DNA of 64,000 nt, taken from positions 186,001-250,000 of the forward strand of contig WOGZ01000007.1 in assembly GCA_009733775.1 (NCBI GenBank). The letters are read 5' to 3'. This document shows positions 1-11,619 of this stretch, in pieces (position 1 is the first letter of the stretch; the number at the start of each line of letters is the position of its first letter). Both the position numbers and the translations under genes were made by a program. Source of the stretch: Alectoria sarmentosa. Lineage: Eukaryota > Ascomycota > Lecanoromycetes > Lecanorales > Parmeliaceae. The notes under the pieces are model-generated. The model worked only from the letters and a program-made list of their open reading frames with translations, did not search any database and had not been told where the DNA came from.

Positions 1-581
1 CTTGCAATCCAATTTGACGTACCCTCCATTTTCCTCTACATCTCTCAACGCGTGAGTTTCTACCACTGTGTCCCATACATTTACCCGACTGACGCAGACG
101 TTCCATATCCAGATCCAACGCCCAACGCTACTACATCCCCGACACCCAGATAGCAATAGACTTCTGGCATCAAGCGCCATGGATCCCCCGTGAAGACGTC
201 CTTATGTGCATCATCGAAGCCTTCTCCAAAATCTTCGGCACCAAACCTACCGACACGATCCCCGGTCTTAGCACCTTCTATTATAAACGATCGTCCTTTA
301 TACACGTCCAGGACCTCAACCCCACTGTCGGAAGGGCACACACGTATCAGGATCTAGCAAATACGTTGAGGGGGATTGGGGAGTACATGACGCTATTCAA
401 CATGTTCCGGACTACTGAGTTTCAAGTGTGGGAGATAACTCCGACCGCGGAACTCAAGATTGGGAGTGGAGGAGTGGGTGGGAGAATGGGTTTGCAGGCA
501 ACAGATGTTGTGAGTACCGAGTTAGCTGTGGAGACTGGGACGCCTGCTTGCAATCGTGGGAACAAACACTGTGTGACATGA
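1..581 (+). CDS. Secreted-family hypothetical protein, 3' part (5' end outside window)
   Basis: Two exons are visible: 1..51 and 98..581. The 46-bp intron 52..97 starts GTGAGT and ends in CTGACGCAG, giving a clear donor, branch and acceptor. Splicing joins an open frame running in from the left edge to a frame that stops at 579-581. About 174 residues are visible and the true start lies upstream. The C-terminal half (a TF..., I.V, L...LRGI, GSGGVG pattern) aligns by eye with the secreted protein at 44354..44982, so both likely belong to one fungal secreted family of unknown function. The protein ends in a small Cys-containing tail. I do not recognise a catalytic domain. The family link is my inference from motif spacing. 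Confidence 0.6.
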
Positions 582-2558
582 CGGATGATTTTCAGACATA
601 GACTTTGGTTGGAAAAGCCGATATAATTGCTGCGTAGAGGAGCCTAGGTTTCGCGGTTGGAAAAGCCTGCTTCACTCCTTGTATCCTACAACAAATCATT
701 TAGAGCGCAACCATGTGGAATCTCTACCAGAAGGGAACGAGTTCAGCATTTCCTCAGAATTCTCCTCTCCCTCGATTTTCTCTTGCGAGACTCAGACTCT
801 ACTCGAGGTCTACAAAGGAACAGCTGGAGCCTCTGTTAGAGCATCCATCACTTTCTTTGTCTCCTTTTCTAGTTACGCGGCATTGATCGTTCTGCGATCA
901 TGTCTTGCGACCTTCCTACTGAAAATTCTTAGCATATACTCCTTGATGATACCTTTCGCAATGAGCAGCGTCGGCCAGAATGGCGCTCCAGGGCGTCGTT
1001 AGCGAGGTCGCCTTCTACTCTGTTCGCGAATGAAAATGGGAGAAGAGCAGATCACGTAGCACTAAGGCAGGTAGTGATGTGATTTGCGTACCGCTTTAGT
1101 CTGAATAGAGGTTTGGCTGCGAGAAGTGGAGCTAATAGGAGGTTGAGATTTTGAGACTGGAGAAAAGCATGACACTGATGGATCGTCGTTTGATGTTATG
1201 AAGCAACACATACGGAGTACCACTTAAGCCTACCTGGATGGCGGAGGAGTTTGAAGCATCGCATCCATTCAATTTCCGCCGGCTGACCCAACAGAGCGAC
1301 AAACATGAAGCAGAGTCTCGAAGCGTTGGAGACTCTGGCTTCTCACCCTTTGACGGTCTGCCTCGGTGGCCCCAAAGTCTCAAACAGGGTATCAGTACGA
1401 CTGCCCTTGCCCTGTTCCAATACTGAAACGCGACCACGAGAACGAAGCTGAACATTTCGATGTTCAATCAGTCGAACACATCAGGATCTATATAGTGGGC
1501 ATCTCTCGGTCTGGAACTGATACCCAGAATTCATCAGACTCCTTCACCGTACGCCCCAACAGAGCAGCCTTTTCACGACACAGACACACAATCATTCACT
1601 CTCTCAGAGCACTCATACACTTGCGTACACTCACACACACAAATTACCGAGATTTAAAACACGTCCTCAAAAGTATGTATTATTTGCTTCATGACTGACT
1701 TGAAATCAGCGCGATTTATGCATGCAGGTACAAAACAAGTACGTATGCAACCACAGGTTCCCCCCTTGTTATGAATGTAGAGTCAAGGAGGGCGTTAGAT
1801 GCTGGAAGTTCATTTGTTGAGCTACTGAGCCACAAGAGCGCTATCCTGGAAGGATCGAAAGACTGCTGATATCTATCGCTAGCCGTATCGATGTGCACAA
1901 CCACAATTGCCGTTCGTCGCTTCGACGATGTCTCGAGGAGGCGCATCCATTGCTGACTGCACACTAGAAGGGTGCCAAGACAAAGCAGCAGTTGAGGCAG
2001 CAGCTTGGACCGCTCTTCAGCGAGGAGACAAAGAATGGCGTGATTGGGAGCAAAGCGTGATTTCTTGAGTAGAGTACGTGACTATTGTCGTCACTATCAT
2101 GTAGCAATGGTTGAGTACGCTTCAAAAGGGATAAGATACCGCGGCAAGAGAGAGTAGTAATTGCAAGCACATATGCAAGGGAAGGAGCCAGATGAACACA
2201 TTGAAAGATGATCCCACAGTACAACGCTTCAAGACCTCGTTGTTGCTTCAAGACTCATCTTTGCCAAGAAGTTGCAGACAGCTCGCGCCATGACAGATAT
2301 TTTTTCGGGTTCTCGTTCAAAATCGTACATCCAAATCTTCACTTGACTAAAGGAAATAGCTCGCTGCTAGGTTAGCATTATGCCGGATATTACCATCAAC
2401 GGAGATGTAGGCCCGCAATCTTCTGAAAATTGTGGACGGTGCCTCTATTCCCTTGCTCCTTCCACACCCCTTTCAACATTCATCTCACGTTACCACAAGG
2501 TAGGAAGTCATCGTGCTTCAGCGGCACCTACATCATGCCTTCTGAACTTTCTGACCCA
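582..2558. other. Intergenic, no convincing gene
   Basis: Short open frames occur on both strands, but most lack an ATG or overlap each other without codon-like structure. A 46-codon ATG frame lies at 1929..2069 (+). I see no spliced gene or RNA gene here. The right end is the 3' flank of PRMT5. Confidence 0.5.
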
Positions 2559-5405
2559 TCACATCATACATCCTCCCTTCTTTGAGCTGCCGACCTCACT
2601 AACCCCGAGCCTGATCTTTTTCTTCTCGGTTCCGCTACCAACACCCCCCCCCATCAAGTTCGACCAGGCTTCAACCATCCATTCATACCATACTTTTCTG
2701 TTGTCCGTAGCACGGAAGATGGTGACAGTAAGGGTGGAGGCGTCCGGGGTGTAGATGGGCGTCTGTTCCGACTGTCAGTGTTCCTGCTGTGAAGTCCAAC
2801 AAAGAAGGTCAGGTTGGAAAGAGAAGGAAAGCAAGATGAGAAGGTGGAAGATACCTTCAGCGGGAAGAAGATCGGAAACCAGCTCATCATCGCCGGGCTC
2901 TTCTCGTTCATGTTCAGTGGATTGGTACTCAACTCGACTCCTGGATACAGCGTTGCTTCAAAGTATCCTGCAAGCCCGTGACACACAGCGCGGTCTCGCA
3001 GATTGAAGTTTAGACGGGCTTGCCGCGTATTATGGCTGTTCTCGGACGAAGCGGGGAGTGGTTTCATAGGGCCATGACTGAAGGACCAGACGGGAAGGAT
3101 ATTGGGCACGGGAATCGGTATCGATGAGCTATCGGTAGTGGATGAGGCTGTATTTGGACGCGAGATGGTGGAAAGGTAGTCTATTGCATGCAACATCACC
3201 ACGTAAGGTGTGTTATGCGCTTCTTTGTCAGTGACCGTCCGGGCTAGGATGTCGGCGTGTAGTTTCGGAGCGGCGATGGGGGTCAGATAAGCGGTGTAAG
3301 AGGCGGGGATTGATATGCCGTGGGTTGGGTTTAGCAAGGGAAGGATTCCGTCGAGGCATTCGGGGGATAGCTCGTTGTCTGCAAAGGAGCCAAGAAGTTC
3401 GGAGATGATGATGTCGATGGGGCCGTGAGTTGGGATTTGGGTTGTGGTAGAGGCTGCGATGGAGAACTGGTTTTCGCGAGATGGCGGCCAATGCCCTGCA
3501 TAGCCAGAAGGTTGAGCTGCTCTTCCTCGCAACGGTCCTTTCCACGATCGCATGTCTGATTTGACAAGGGTTACGCAGTTGCCCCATGTTTCTTCGTTAC
3601 GTCGTTGCAGCAGCACGAAAGCGTTTGGATTCTTTTCCACCGCCCACATATCGATCGGCACACCTTCGCTCTCGCTAGCTAGCAATGCTTTCGTGACCAA
3701 TGGACCTCGTCCAGCACCCGCCACAGCCACAACAATTCGGCCCTCCGGCCCTGAAGCAGGCTTGCCTTGCTCGCGCCAGTCAATCAGAGCCTGAGCGATG
3801 GCTTGATAGTACAAGTCATATTTGATAGGGTCTTTCTCGAAGACTTCGTAAGTGATACTTTCCAGATTGTCAGTCAGTGGCTGCAGAGGAGATTGAAGAT
3901 AGTCTTGATAGCCGGCACCGAAGCGCTGGAGCATAGTCTTGGGAGGCTGCTTGCTTTGGAGCTTCCGGAGGTAATCGAGGTGAGGCGTTGGTCCTAGATT
4001 ATCAGACTTCTTGCTGTCTTGTCGCCAGATCTGGCTTGCTTCGGCAGGCGTAGGCGCGAATGAGGAGGGCCCAGCTGCTCCGCCACGCGGTTGCCAGCCA
4101 TCGGCTACAGTTGTGCTAGGCTCGGGCTTGTCGGGTTCAAGTATCGGACCAACATCCGTGAGAAGGATCCACGGAGCATTGCGGATGCGCATGTATTGGG
4201 TTAGTAGTTCTTGATGGTTGTGATCGAAGACTGGGTAGCCTTTCGGATTCCGAGAGAATGTACTATCGCTGAAACAAATGAGGCGCAAGGGCTCTGAGTG
4301 CCACCGAGAGCGGACGCTGAGAGGTGGGAGATTTAATGGCACCGAGAGAGCTATGTTCAGTATCAGCCGCTGGATTTCCTTTTCAAGGCCTGGCTGACAT
4401 TCTGAGAGATCACGTGGGCAATATGTACCTCAGGAAAGATGCCATATAACCGCCACATGGCTCCAAGATCCTACACTGGCAGCCACGATGTTCGGCAATT
4501 CAAAAATTCGTAGAAACAATGAAGACGGTTGAAATGAAGACGGATTTCTACTCTTACCTACAAAAAGCCTAGCGTTGTATGTACATAGCGTCCTTATGAC
4601 GTTCCATGCATCCCATGCGCCGAAGCAGTCAAATCTCGCGGACTTCTTGCGCCTGACACTTGCTCCATCATCGTTCTGATCCGATGCCCTCACTGTTCCT
4701 CTCGTAGATTCCATATAGTCTTTGTGGCTGTGCCCCTCTGAGAGTCCCATATATATTTCTCTGGCTTCTGTGGCCAGACTTCCCTCGACTTCGTCGCTGT
4801 CTTGTTCAGGAACGTCCATCATGGGCAACATTATAGAAAGTTGGATATATTGTGCGATCTTCAAAGCCTCCTGGACGGCGTAGGCGTATTGCGTCACCCC
4901 ATCGCCGTGGAGCTTGCCGTGATGCAACTTCGGACTAGGCAATATTATGTTTCCTATTCCACAAAATGCAGCGTATCCTACCTCCATTTCTAACACCTGG
5001 CGAGACACGCCGTAGACCATGGGATCTGGCGAACACAGATCGATCCACGGGCTCACGACGGCAAGTAGGTGGGAGATAGTGTTGCCTGGAGCCAAAGGTG
5101 TGTCGACCGGCGACAGGGAAGGTATAGTTGGTATCGACAGATTCGTGCCTGGCCTTTCCTCCAGCTCTGCGATGTGATTCGATACGAGAGTCAGCACTCG
5201 CGTGTGAAAACTGGGAGTCGTGATGGGGCTCGTAAGCATGTCATACTGGGATTAGGTTAGCTCCTCTTCAGGCTGGATCAGTCATTTTACAACTTACATT
5301 GCAAGCATGGGCTTGCTCCAAGACTTCTGGAGTGACTCGTACACGTTTACTATCGTGCTGTCCAATCCAGAAAATGGGATTCCATTCCTCAGCTGGTGAA
5401 TCCAT
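2559..5405 (-). CDS. PRMT5: Protein arginine N-methyltransferase 5 (PRMT5/Skb1 type)
   Basis: Four exons, complement(2559..2762, 2855..4350, 4558..5245, 5298..5405), give 831 residues with all phases matching. Introns are 92, 207 and 52 bp. The N-terminal half (residues ~1-265) is the PRMT5 TIM-barrel region and contains NYDMLTSPITT across the first splice junction. The methyltransferase domain has the SAM-binding VAGAGRGPL motif near residue 475 and the double-Glu hairpin SELLGSFADNELSPE near 580. The C-terminal beta barrel ends with IFR...VWYEW, recovered only by splicing the last exon. PRMT5 makes symmetric dimethylarginine, for example on Sm proteins and histones, in nucleus and cytoplasm. 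A low-complexity insert follows the barrel region. The gene is divergent to PRP43, with start codons 318 bp apart. Confidence 0.95.
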
Positions 5406-5723
5406 CCTGCTAGAGTGAACGAATGAAAGGTGAATGGCGGTGGAGAAGGTGAATTAAGACTGAATCGTCATCTGTTGAAGCTATAGCCTCATCATTAGTG
5501 TCAAGAAAACACATCAGTAATTCAAAAGAAAAGAGAGATCAAGGAGTGTCAGCCGCAAAGGCAGTAAATGTGCCTTGCCTTTGCAACAGATCGGACCCTT
5601 GTTTGTCGCAAATCTAGTCCGGACTAGCGCGATATCAAGCCGCGCTCAGCCTTACAAAAAATAATTGACGGCGTAATGAATTGACTATGCCCTTGAATCG
5701 GTAAACTCTATCATCCTTTCACC
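5406..5723. promoter_or_regulatory. Shared divergent promoter, PRMT5 / PRP43
   Basis: These 318 bp separate the start codons of two divergently transcribed genes, so they must hold both core promoters and 5' leaders. I see no clear TATA box next to either start. Confidence 0.6.
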
Positions 5724-8406
5724 ATGGATCGCTCGTCAGACTCACAGGATCACGGCCGTGTCAAACGTCAGAAGACGGAGGATATGGATTCCAGATACTT
5801 TGCAGAAGACGACGATGACGGAGGCGTCAAGCTTGGAAATTTTGGTCAAGCCGTCGAGGTCAAGCTCAAGAAGGAGGACCTGGCCAAACCCGACAGATAC
5901 ACAGAAGGGATAGACACGTTGGTAGCAAAGATTAGCAAGAAAAAAAGGAAGAAGGAGGAAGAAACAGACGAGGCGTCAAATCCCTACCTAGCACACCAAT
6001 ATGAAGAGACTCCCAAGAAGAAAGAGCTGGACCCGAGAGCGAATCCATATCTGGCTCATAGATACGAGGAACCTACGGAAGATGAAGGCAGCTATAATGG
6101 CTACAGTAATGGGTACGGGCGACCCGCGAACAGGATGAACGGGGTGTCGAATGCTTCAAGCATGGCCAGATTCCCCAGGCATAAATCCACCGCGGCAATG
6201 GCGAGAAACGCAGAAGATGGGCCCAACAATCCATTCAGTGGCCAAATGCTGTCGTCGCAGTACTTCAGCATCCTCAAAACAAGACGGAATCTGCCCGTTC
6301 ATCAACAGAGGTACGAAGAGTGAGAACTCGGGATCAAGAATCAACATACTAACACGGCGAACAGGGACGAGTTCTTACAGATGTATCAGAAGTCGCAATT
6401 CCTCGTGTTCGTCGGAGAGACTGGTTCGGGAAAGACAACGCAGATTCCCCAATTTGTCCTGTTTGACGATCAACCGCACATCCAGCGCAAGTTGGTGGCT
6501 TGCACACAGCCTCGTAGAGTGGCAGCGATGTCAGTGGCCCAGCGTGTAGCAAATGAGATGGATGTCACCCTGGGAGATGAAGTGGGTTATAACATCCGGT
6601 TTGAGGATGTGACAAGCCAGAAGACTATCCTGAAGTACATGACGGACGGTATGCTGCTTCGGGAAGCGATGAACGACAACAATTTGAACCGATACAGCAC
6701 GATCATTTTGGATGAAGCGCACGAACGTACACTTGCAACGGATACTTTAATGGGGCTACTCAAGGAAGTCGCGCAGCGAAGGCCGGATCTGAAGATAGTC
6801 ATCATGTCTGCTACTCTAGACGCCCAGAAGTTCCAGAGCTATTTCAATAACGCACCTTTACTAGCTGTTCCTGGACGCACGCATGCTGTCGAGATCTTCT
6901 ACACACCGGAACCCGAGCGAGATTACGTTGAGGCTTCGCTCCGGACAGTTTTGCAGATACATGCCAGCGAACCGGAAGGCGATATCCTATTGTTCCTTAC
7001 GGGTGAAGAAGAAATTGAAGATGCATGTCGCAAGATCAGGCTTGAAGCAGATGAGATGATCAGAGAGGCGGATGCAGGTCCCTTAACGGTCTACCCTCTG
7101 TACGGGACCCTGCCTCCTAATCAGCAGCAAAAGATCTTTGATCCTGCTCCACCACCAAGCAGAAATGGTGGTAGGCCGGGCCGGAAATGCATCGTTTCGA
7201 CGAACATTGCCGAAACATCTCTTACAATCGACGGTATAGTCTACGTCGTGGACCCAGGTTTTAGTAAGCAGAAGATTTACAATCCTCGCATCCGAGTCGA
7301 GTCGCTCCTAGTATCTCCCATCTCAAAGGCATCTGCCCAACAGCGCGCTGGTCGAGCCGGTCGGACACGTCCCGGAAAGTGCTTCCGGCTGTACACCGAA
7401 GGCGCATTCAAGAAAGAGCTGATCGAAACCACTTATCCTGAAGTTCTTCGCTCCAATCTCTCATCTACAGTTCTCGACCTCAAAAAGCTCGGTATTGATG
7501 ATCTTGTGCATTTTGATCTCATGGACCCCCCTGCACCCGAAACCCTGATGCGGGCCCTCGAAGAGCTCAATTACCTAGCTTGCCTTGACGATGAAGGAAA
7601 TCTTACCGCGCTCGGGAAGCTTGCCTCTGAATTCCCTCTGGATCCTACTCTCGCAGTAATGCTCATTTCGTCCCCCGAGTTCTACTGTTCCAACGAAGTG
7701 CTCTCCCTCACAGCTCTCCTTTCGGTCCCGCAAGTCTTCGTTCGCCCTGCTTCAGCCCGTAAACGCGCCGATGAGATGAAAGCTCTCTTTGCGCACCCGG
7801 ACGGCGATCATCTGACCATGCTCAACGTCTATCACGCTTTCAAAGGTCCAGAAGCACAAGGCAGCCAAAAGCAGTGGTGCCATGACCATTTCGTCTCCTT
7901 GCGCGCTCTCCAATCTGCGGATAATGTACGTCAACAACTCAAGCGGATTATGGAAACGCATGAGATAGAACTTGTCAGTGTACCATTTGAAGACAAGAAC
8001 TACTACACGAACATTCGTCGAGCGCTCGTTGCCGGCTTCTTTATGCAGGTCGCGATGAAAGAGGGCAACAGTAAGACGTATGTGACCGTCAAGGACAACC
8101 AGAACGTGATTTTGCATCCGAGCACAGTACTACAGACTGATAGCGATTGGTTGCTGTATAATGAATTTGTACTTACGACCAAGAATTACATACGGACTGT
8201 GACCACCGTAAAGCCGGAGTGGCTGATGGTGAGTCTCCTCCTGGGCCCAAGCCTGCGCTTGTGACCGATTTGCTGATTTGACGCAGGACATCGCCCCGAC
8301 ATACTATGACATCACGACTTTTGGCAAGGGACCGGTGAAGAGCGCCTTGCAGAGAACGATAGATAAAGTCAGGCGGAAGGAGGCTACGAAAGGAGGGAGG
8401 CGATGA
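5724..8406 (+). CDS. PRP43: Pre-mRNA-splicing / ribosome-biogenesis DEAH helicase Prp43
   Basis: Exons 5724..6310, 6365..8228 and 8287..8406 give 856 residues. Introns of 54 and 58 bp have good signals (GTACGA...CTAAC...AACAG; GTGAGT...TTTGACGCAG). The N-terminus is charged and disordered, with two NPYLAH repeats. NPFSG...ILKTRRNLPVHQQRDEFL is the Prp43-specific entry to the helicase core. The P-loop GETGSGKT is near residue 214 and DEAH near 311, followed by SAT and the motif VI QRAGRAGRTRPGK. Winged-helix, ratchet and OB-fold regions end in YNEFVLT...NYIRTVT. Prp43 is the DHX15 family RNA helicase that releases the intron lariat and dismantles the spliceosome, and it also acts in rRNA processing with G-patch partners. 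It is somewhat longer than yeast Prp43 because of the N-terminal tail. Confidence 0.96.
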
Positions 8407-8812
8407 ACGGCGGCGTTGACTGGCAACATGCGCAAGAAAGCTTTGCTCTGATTGTTGTGACACACTCGTGGTCTCTGCCATGCTTAGATCTAGCGGTATC
8501 ATGTGCATAGCTCTCAACCACATAGCAAAGAAATTACCATTCAATCCAAGCCCGCCCAAAGAAAGGAGACGTCCATTTCCCAACATTGTTTTGTGGCCAC
8601 TGGCGGAATTTTGCGATCTCAGCTTATGTCGATGAAGGATTTCTCTGAAAAGAGTGACCATTGTAGCAAGATTTTCCTAGAGAAATCGTCGATGCATGTG
8701 AAACACAATCTGTTTTTATTGGTTTGATACATTTTTTGTTCAAGGAGCTTGATAGTGATAAGGATAGCTTCTAGGATTGCTATCGTCTTTGAGAACTTAT
8801 TTTTCCAACTGT

Positions 8813-8989
8813 AAGAGAATGGGTCAAAAGAAAGGAATAGAGGAATATTTTGACCTTTTACTTTTTCTGAGTCCTACAGTGCTATTTCAATTTTAAAATT
8901 TCCAAAGTCCTGCAGTGATAGCCCCGTAGGATTCAGAAAAATCAAGGTTGAAAATACTCCTCTATTCATTTCTTTTGACCCATTCTCTT
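8813..8989. repeat. Long imperfect inverted repeat (hairpin / MITE-like)
   Basis: An arm at about 8813..8877 is closely matched by the reverse complement of 8926..8989 (roughly 65-bp arms with a few mismatches). A spacer of about 48 bp lies between them. Weaker similarity continues outward with a small insertion on the left. Within the spacer side, AGTCCTACAGTG and AGTCCTGCAGTG form a short direct repeat. A transcript would fold into a long hairpin. No target-site duplication is obvious. The repeat lies about 400 bp downstream of PRP43. Confidence 0.75.
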
Positions 8990-9396
8990 GGAATTTCAAG
9001 GCCAAAAAAACATGCTTTGTTTTCGGGACGGTAGGAAAGACGGCTGTGCTACGCAATAGGCATCACACGGGGGGTTTTTTTTGGGGGGAATTGGAGCATA
9101 CTGGTGGGGTTTGTAAACTCCTTTTATTGGCGCCTTGGTATTATGTATGTATGGATGCAGGCATACATCCGTCGTCGCGCTCGACCACTATCCACCTCCC
9201 AGCCCACAACCAACCCGTCACACCTTCTCCAGGCTTCTCGTCAGGGCTCATCAAGGACGACCCTTTGCGTGACGAGGCAAGCACGTCTCTAGCGTAGGAT
9301 TAGATCGCTGTCTACGACAACAGTGTACGGGGACGAATTGGTGCGTGACTTACCGCAGTTGGTGGTGACATTAGTCCCTGGCCGTCTTTACATTTG

Positions 9397-9657
9397 TTAG
9401 CTCTCGCTTTCTCTCAAGCAGCCTGGCTCTTTTGATCCAAAGAGCCTGGGGGAACCACTCAACTGGCTTTCAAGCGAACTGGAAGTCCTCGGACAAGGGG
9501 CGTGCGGGTTTCTTTCGAAAAAGGGCTTAGTTTTGACTCTTGCAGATTCGTTAAGGCTTGATTCAACCGACCTTCTGTAAGTTAGAAAACAGCGTGCAGA
9601 AACTTGGCGATCCCAATGGTTGCCGCATTGGCAAAGGAGGTAGTTCCAGTGGCACAT
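9397..9657 (-). CDS. Small Cys-containing hypothetical protein (tentative)
   Basis: An 86-codon ATG frame begins MCHWNYLLCQCG, a Met-Cys start with a nearby C.CG motif that I associate loosely with small fungal proteins of unknown function. Upstream, an open frame (9712..9933) could be joined through a well-formed 48-bp intron (9664..9711, GTACGT...CTGAC...CCCAG), but that frame has no ATG. The gene may therefore start here, may have another 5' exon, or may be decayed. The C-terminal half is low-complexity Ser/Pro. Confidence 0.3.
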   Translation of the reverse strand: MCHWNYLLCQCGNHWDRQVSARCFLTYRRSVESSLNESARVKTKPFFERNPHAPCPRTSSSLESQLSGSPRLFGSKEPGCLRESES

Positions 9658-10424
9658 GATGTACTGGGAGCAAGTCAGCCGGGAACCAAATTTTTCTCAG
9701 AGACTACGTACTTTGGCAGTTTGGTAAAGTCTAGACGGATTGACTTGTTGTTTGTGAAAAGGTTTTGGTTGTGATGGGGTTTCTTGAGTGTGAGATTTGA
9801 ACTTTGAAGGGTCGACGATGGCCTTTATATATGTCCTGTAGCGTCCGCCGGGTGGAGCAGTATGGACGCTCAGCCTCGCTCTCAACTGCACGAGAGAGCC
9901 CGTTCCGATAGCAAAATTAACATTTTCAGCCACCGCGCCAGGCAGTCAGAGGACGAGAGGGCAGGATATCCTGTTGCTTGACTTTTTAGGCGACTCAAGT
10001 CATTCTGTTGGACGAGGTGATGACACCCACATCGATTTCCGCCTTGAGGCTTGGAAGGCGGCCCTCATCCATTACAAAGCGGTTGGTTGTAGTCTTCTGA
10101 AGGGTATGACTTTTCCTGAAAGATCTGCATGGCCTTCCCAGGAGGCCTGCCGGGTAGCATCCGAGAGAAGACCGGGACGTACCCATTGGCTCAGTGTCTG
10201 GGCAGCCGCTCGTCGAAACACCCAGAAGGCAGAAGTGATGCTCGCACCCGGACATTCGCCTCAAGATCTGCCTACCATCGTATGCTGCACGATTCGCCTG
10301 CCACCCTCATTGTCTTAGACATCAAGGTGCCTTTAGCTCGAATCTCCCTCAGATGTATCAGGGAAGATCAAGGCAACACATACCTTACTCGGCATGTTGA
10401 CCTCAGCTCATAGTCTCATCCAAT

Positions 10425-10450
10425 AATTAATGTTCACGAAAACATTAATT
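10425..10450. repeat. Perfect 10-bp inverted repeat, 6-bp spacer
   Basis: AATTAATGTT at 10425..10434 and AACATTAATT at 10441..10450 flank a 6-base spacer. It could be a protein-binding palindrome or a remnant of a larger element. It lies in a gene-poor interval with no assigned gene nearby. Confidence 0.6.
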
Positions 10451-10487
10451 CGGGCGGTCTTGTAAGATTGAGGTTTTGGATACATGA

Positions 10488-10832
10488 CTCACCCAATCGG
10501 GTTTTCATGTTCTAAGGCGTCTGGTCTGGGAGGACAAGTTCCGCCTGCATTTCGGCTTTTCTGAAACGCTGACCGCTTACAAATATACTCTTAACACAAA
10601 CGCCTCTCCAAAGTGCATCGAGGCCGTTGATTGGCCGACATCTCGGTACGACTGGGCGCCGCTATTCTTCATGATTCAAAATACTTTACCCAATATCCGG
10701 AGCCACCGAAGCGGGCTTAATACGGGCGGAACGTCGAGAACTCGCGCCTATGTTGTATTGGCCACTTCATGCCGCATAGCCTCGGACGGCACAAATATAC
10801 CTACGTCACGTTCAACGGTACAAGCACTATAG
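10488..10832 (+). pseudogene. Long start-less open frame, possible gene fragment
   Basis: A stop-to-stop frame of 114 codons contains protein-like runs such as VWEDKFRLHFGF and DWPTSRYDWAPLFFM. It has no ATG until the middle. A weak acceptor (TTCTAAG) sits just upstream, so this might be an internal or terminal exon whose partner exons I could not find, or a gene relic. I do not recognise the family. Confidence 0.22.
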
Positions 10833-11469
10833 GAAGGCAGTCATGGGGCGACAATCCAGCATCTCCAATCATTCGATGACACTCATCGGCCATTTGGAAT
10901 CTGTCTCTCCTGTAGTGCCGGCATTGTGGTGCGAGTAAGCGTGGTATGTCAAAGGAGCTGGTTTCGAATATAGGAATAGGGTAGGCAGAAGGTCTGTTGG
11001 AAGCCAGTATTGGACAAGATTTGCTCGCACGATAATCGGGTTGGAAAAGGCCGTGCGGAAGGGAGCTGAGAGACGAGTATCGTGCCCCGTAAATCTACCC
11101 GTAAAAGTGTCGAGAATGAGGAGCGAGGGATATCGTGATTCATGGAGAGTACATTCGTCCGTGTGTACAGGGTGAGAAGCTGGGAATGTTCTCTCGTTCG
11201 GGCAATCAGTAAGATGAAGAGGCGTGTAGGAGGAGAGCATCCATCTCCCAATCAGGTTGATAAGGAGGACAAACGACGGGGGTCTCGTGTCAAGGATTGG
11301 CTCCCCAATGATGCTATGGATGACGGATTGGGCTTGTGGAGATTCCTTTCAATCATCGAATGCCCCATGAAAATAAGGCCATGTGAAACAGATACTCATT
11401 ATTGAGAGAGTCTGCCATTTGTCGTCTGTCTTTGTCTGTTAAAGATATCCCGGCTTGCCCCCTCGAATT

Positions 11470-11619
11470 TGCCTCTGTCCCTCAGGCGTGCTGATATCGC
11501 TAAGCCCCTTCGGGTTAATTCGCTGACCTCGCAGCCTTTGGTGGTAGCGCTCGTTCCCTTACTAAGCGGCAGACAGCCCGAAGGGGCTTGGCGGGGACCA
11601 GGTCTGAGGGACTGAGGCA
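11470..11619. mobile_element. 150-bp MITE-like element with terminal inverted repeats
   Basis: The ends carry TGCCTCTGTCCCTCAG (11470..11485) and its near-perfect reverse complement (11604..11619, one mismatch). A second, perfect 13-bp inverted repeat, AAGCCCCTTCGGG / CCCGAAGGGGCTT, lies inside at 11502..11514 and 11577..11589. It has no coding capacity. I do not see a clear target-site duplication. The nested inverted repeats fit a non-autonomous DNA transposon or a folded structural element. Confidence 0.6.

Noticed and set aside
3552..4214. Plus-strand frames inside PRMT5
   Set aside because: Antisense to a clearly conserved coding exon.
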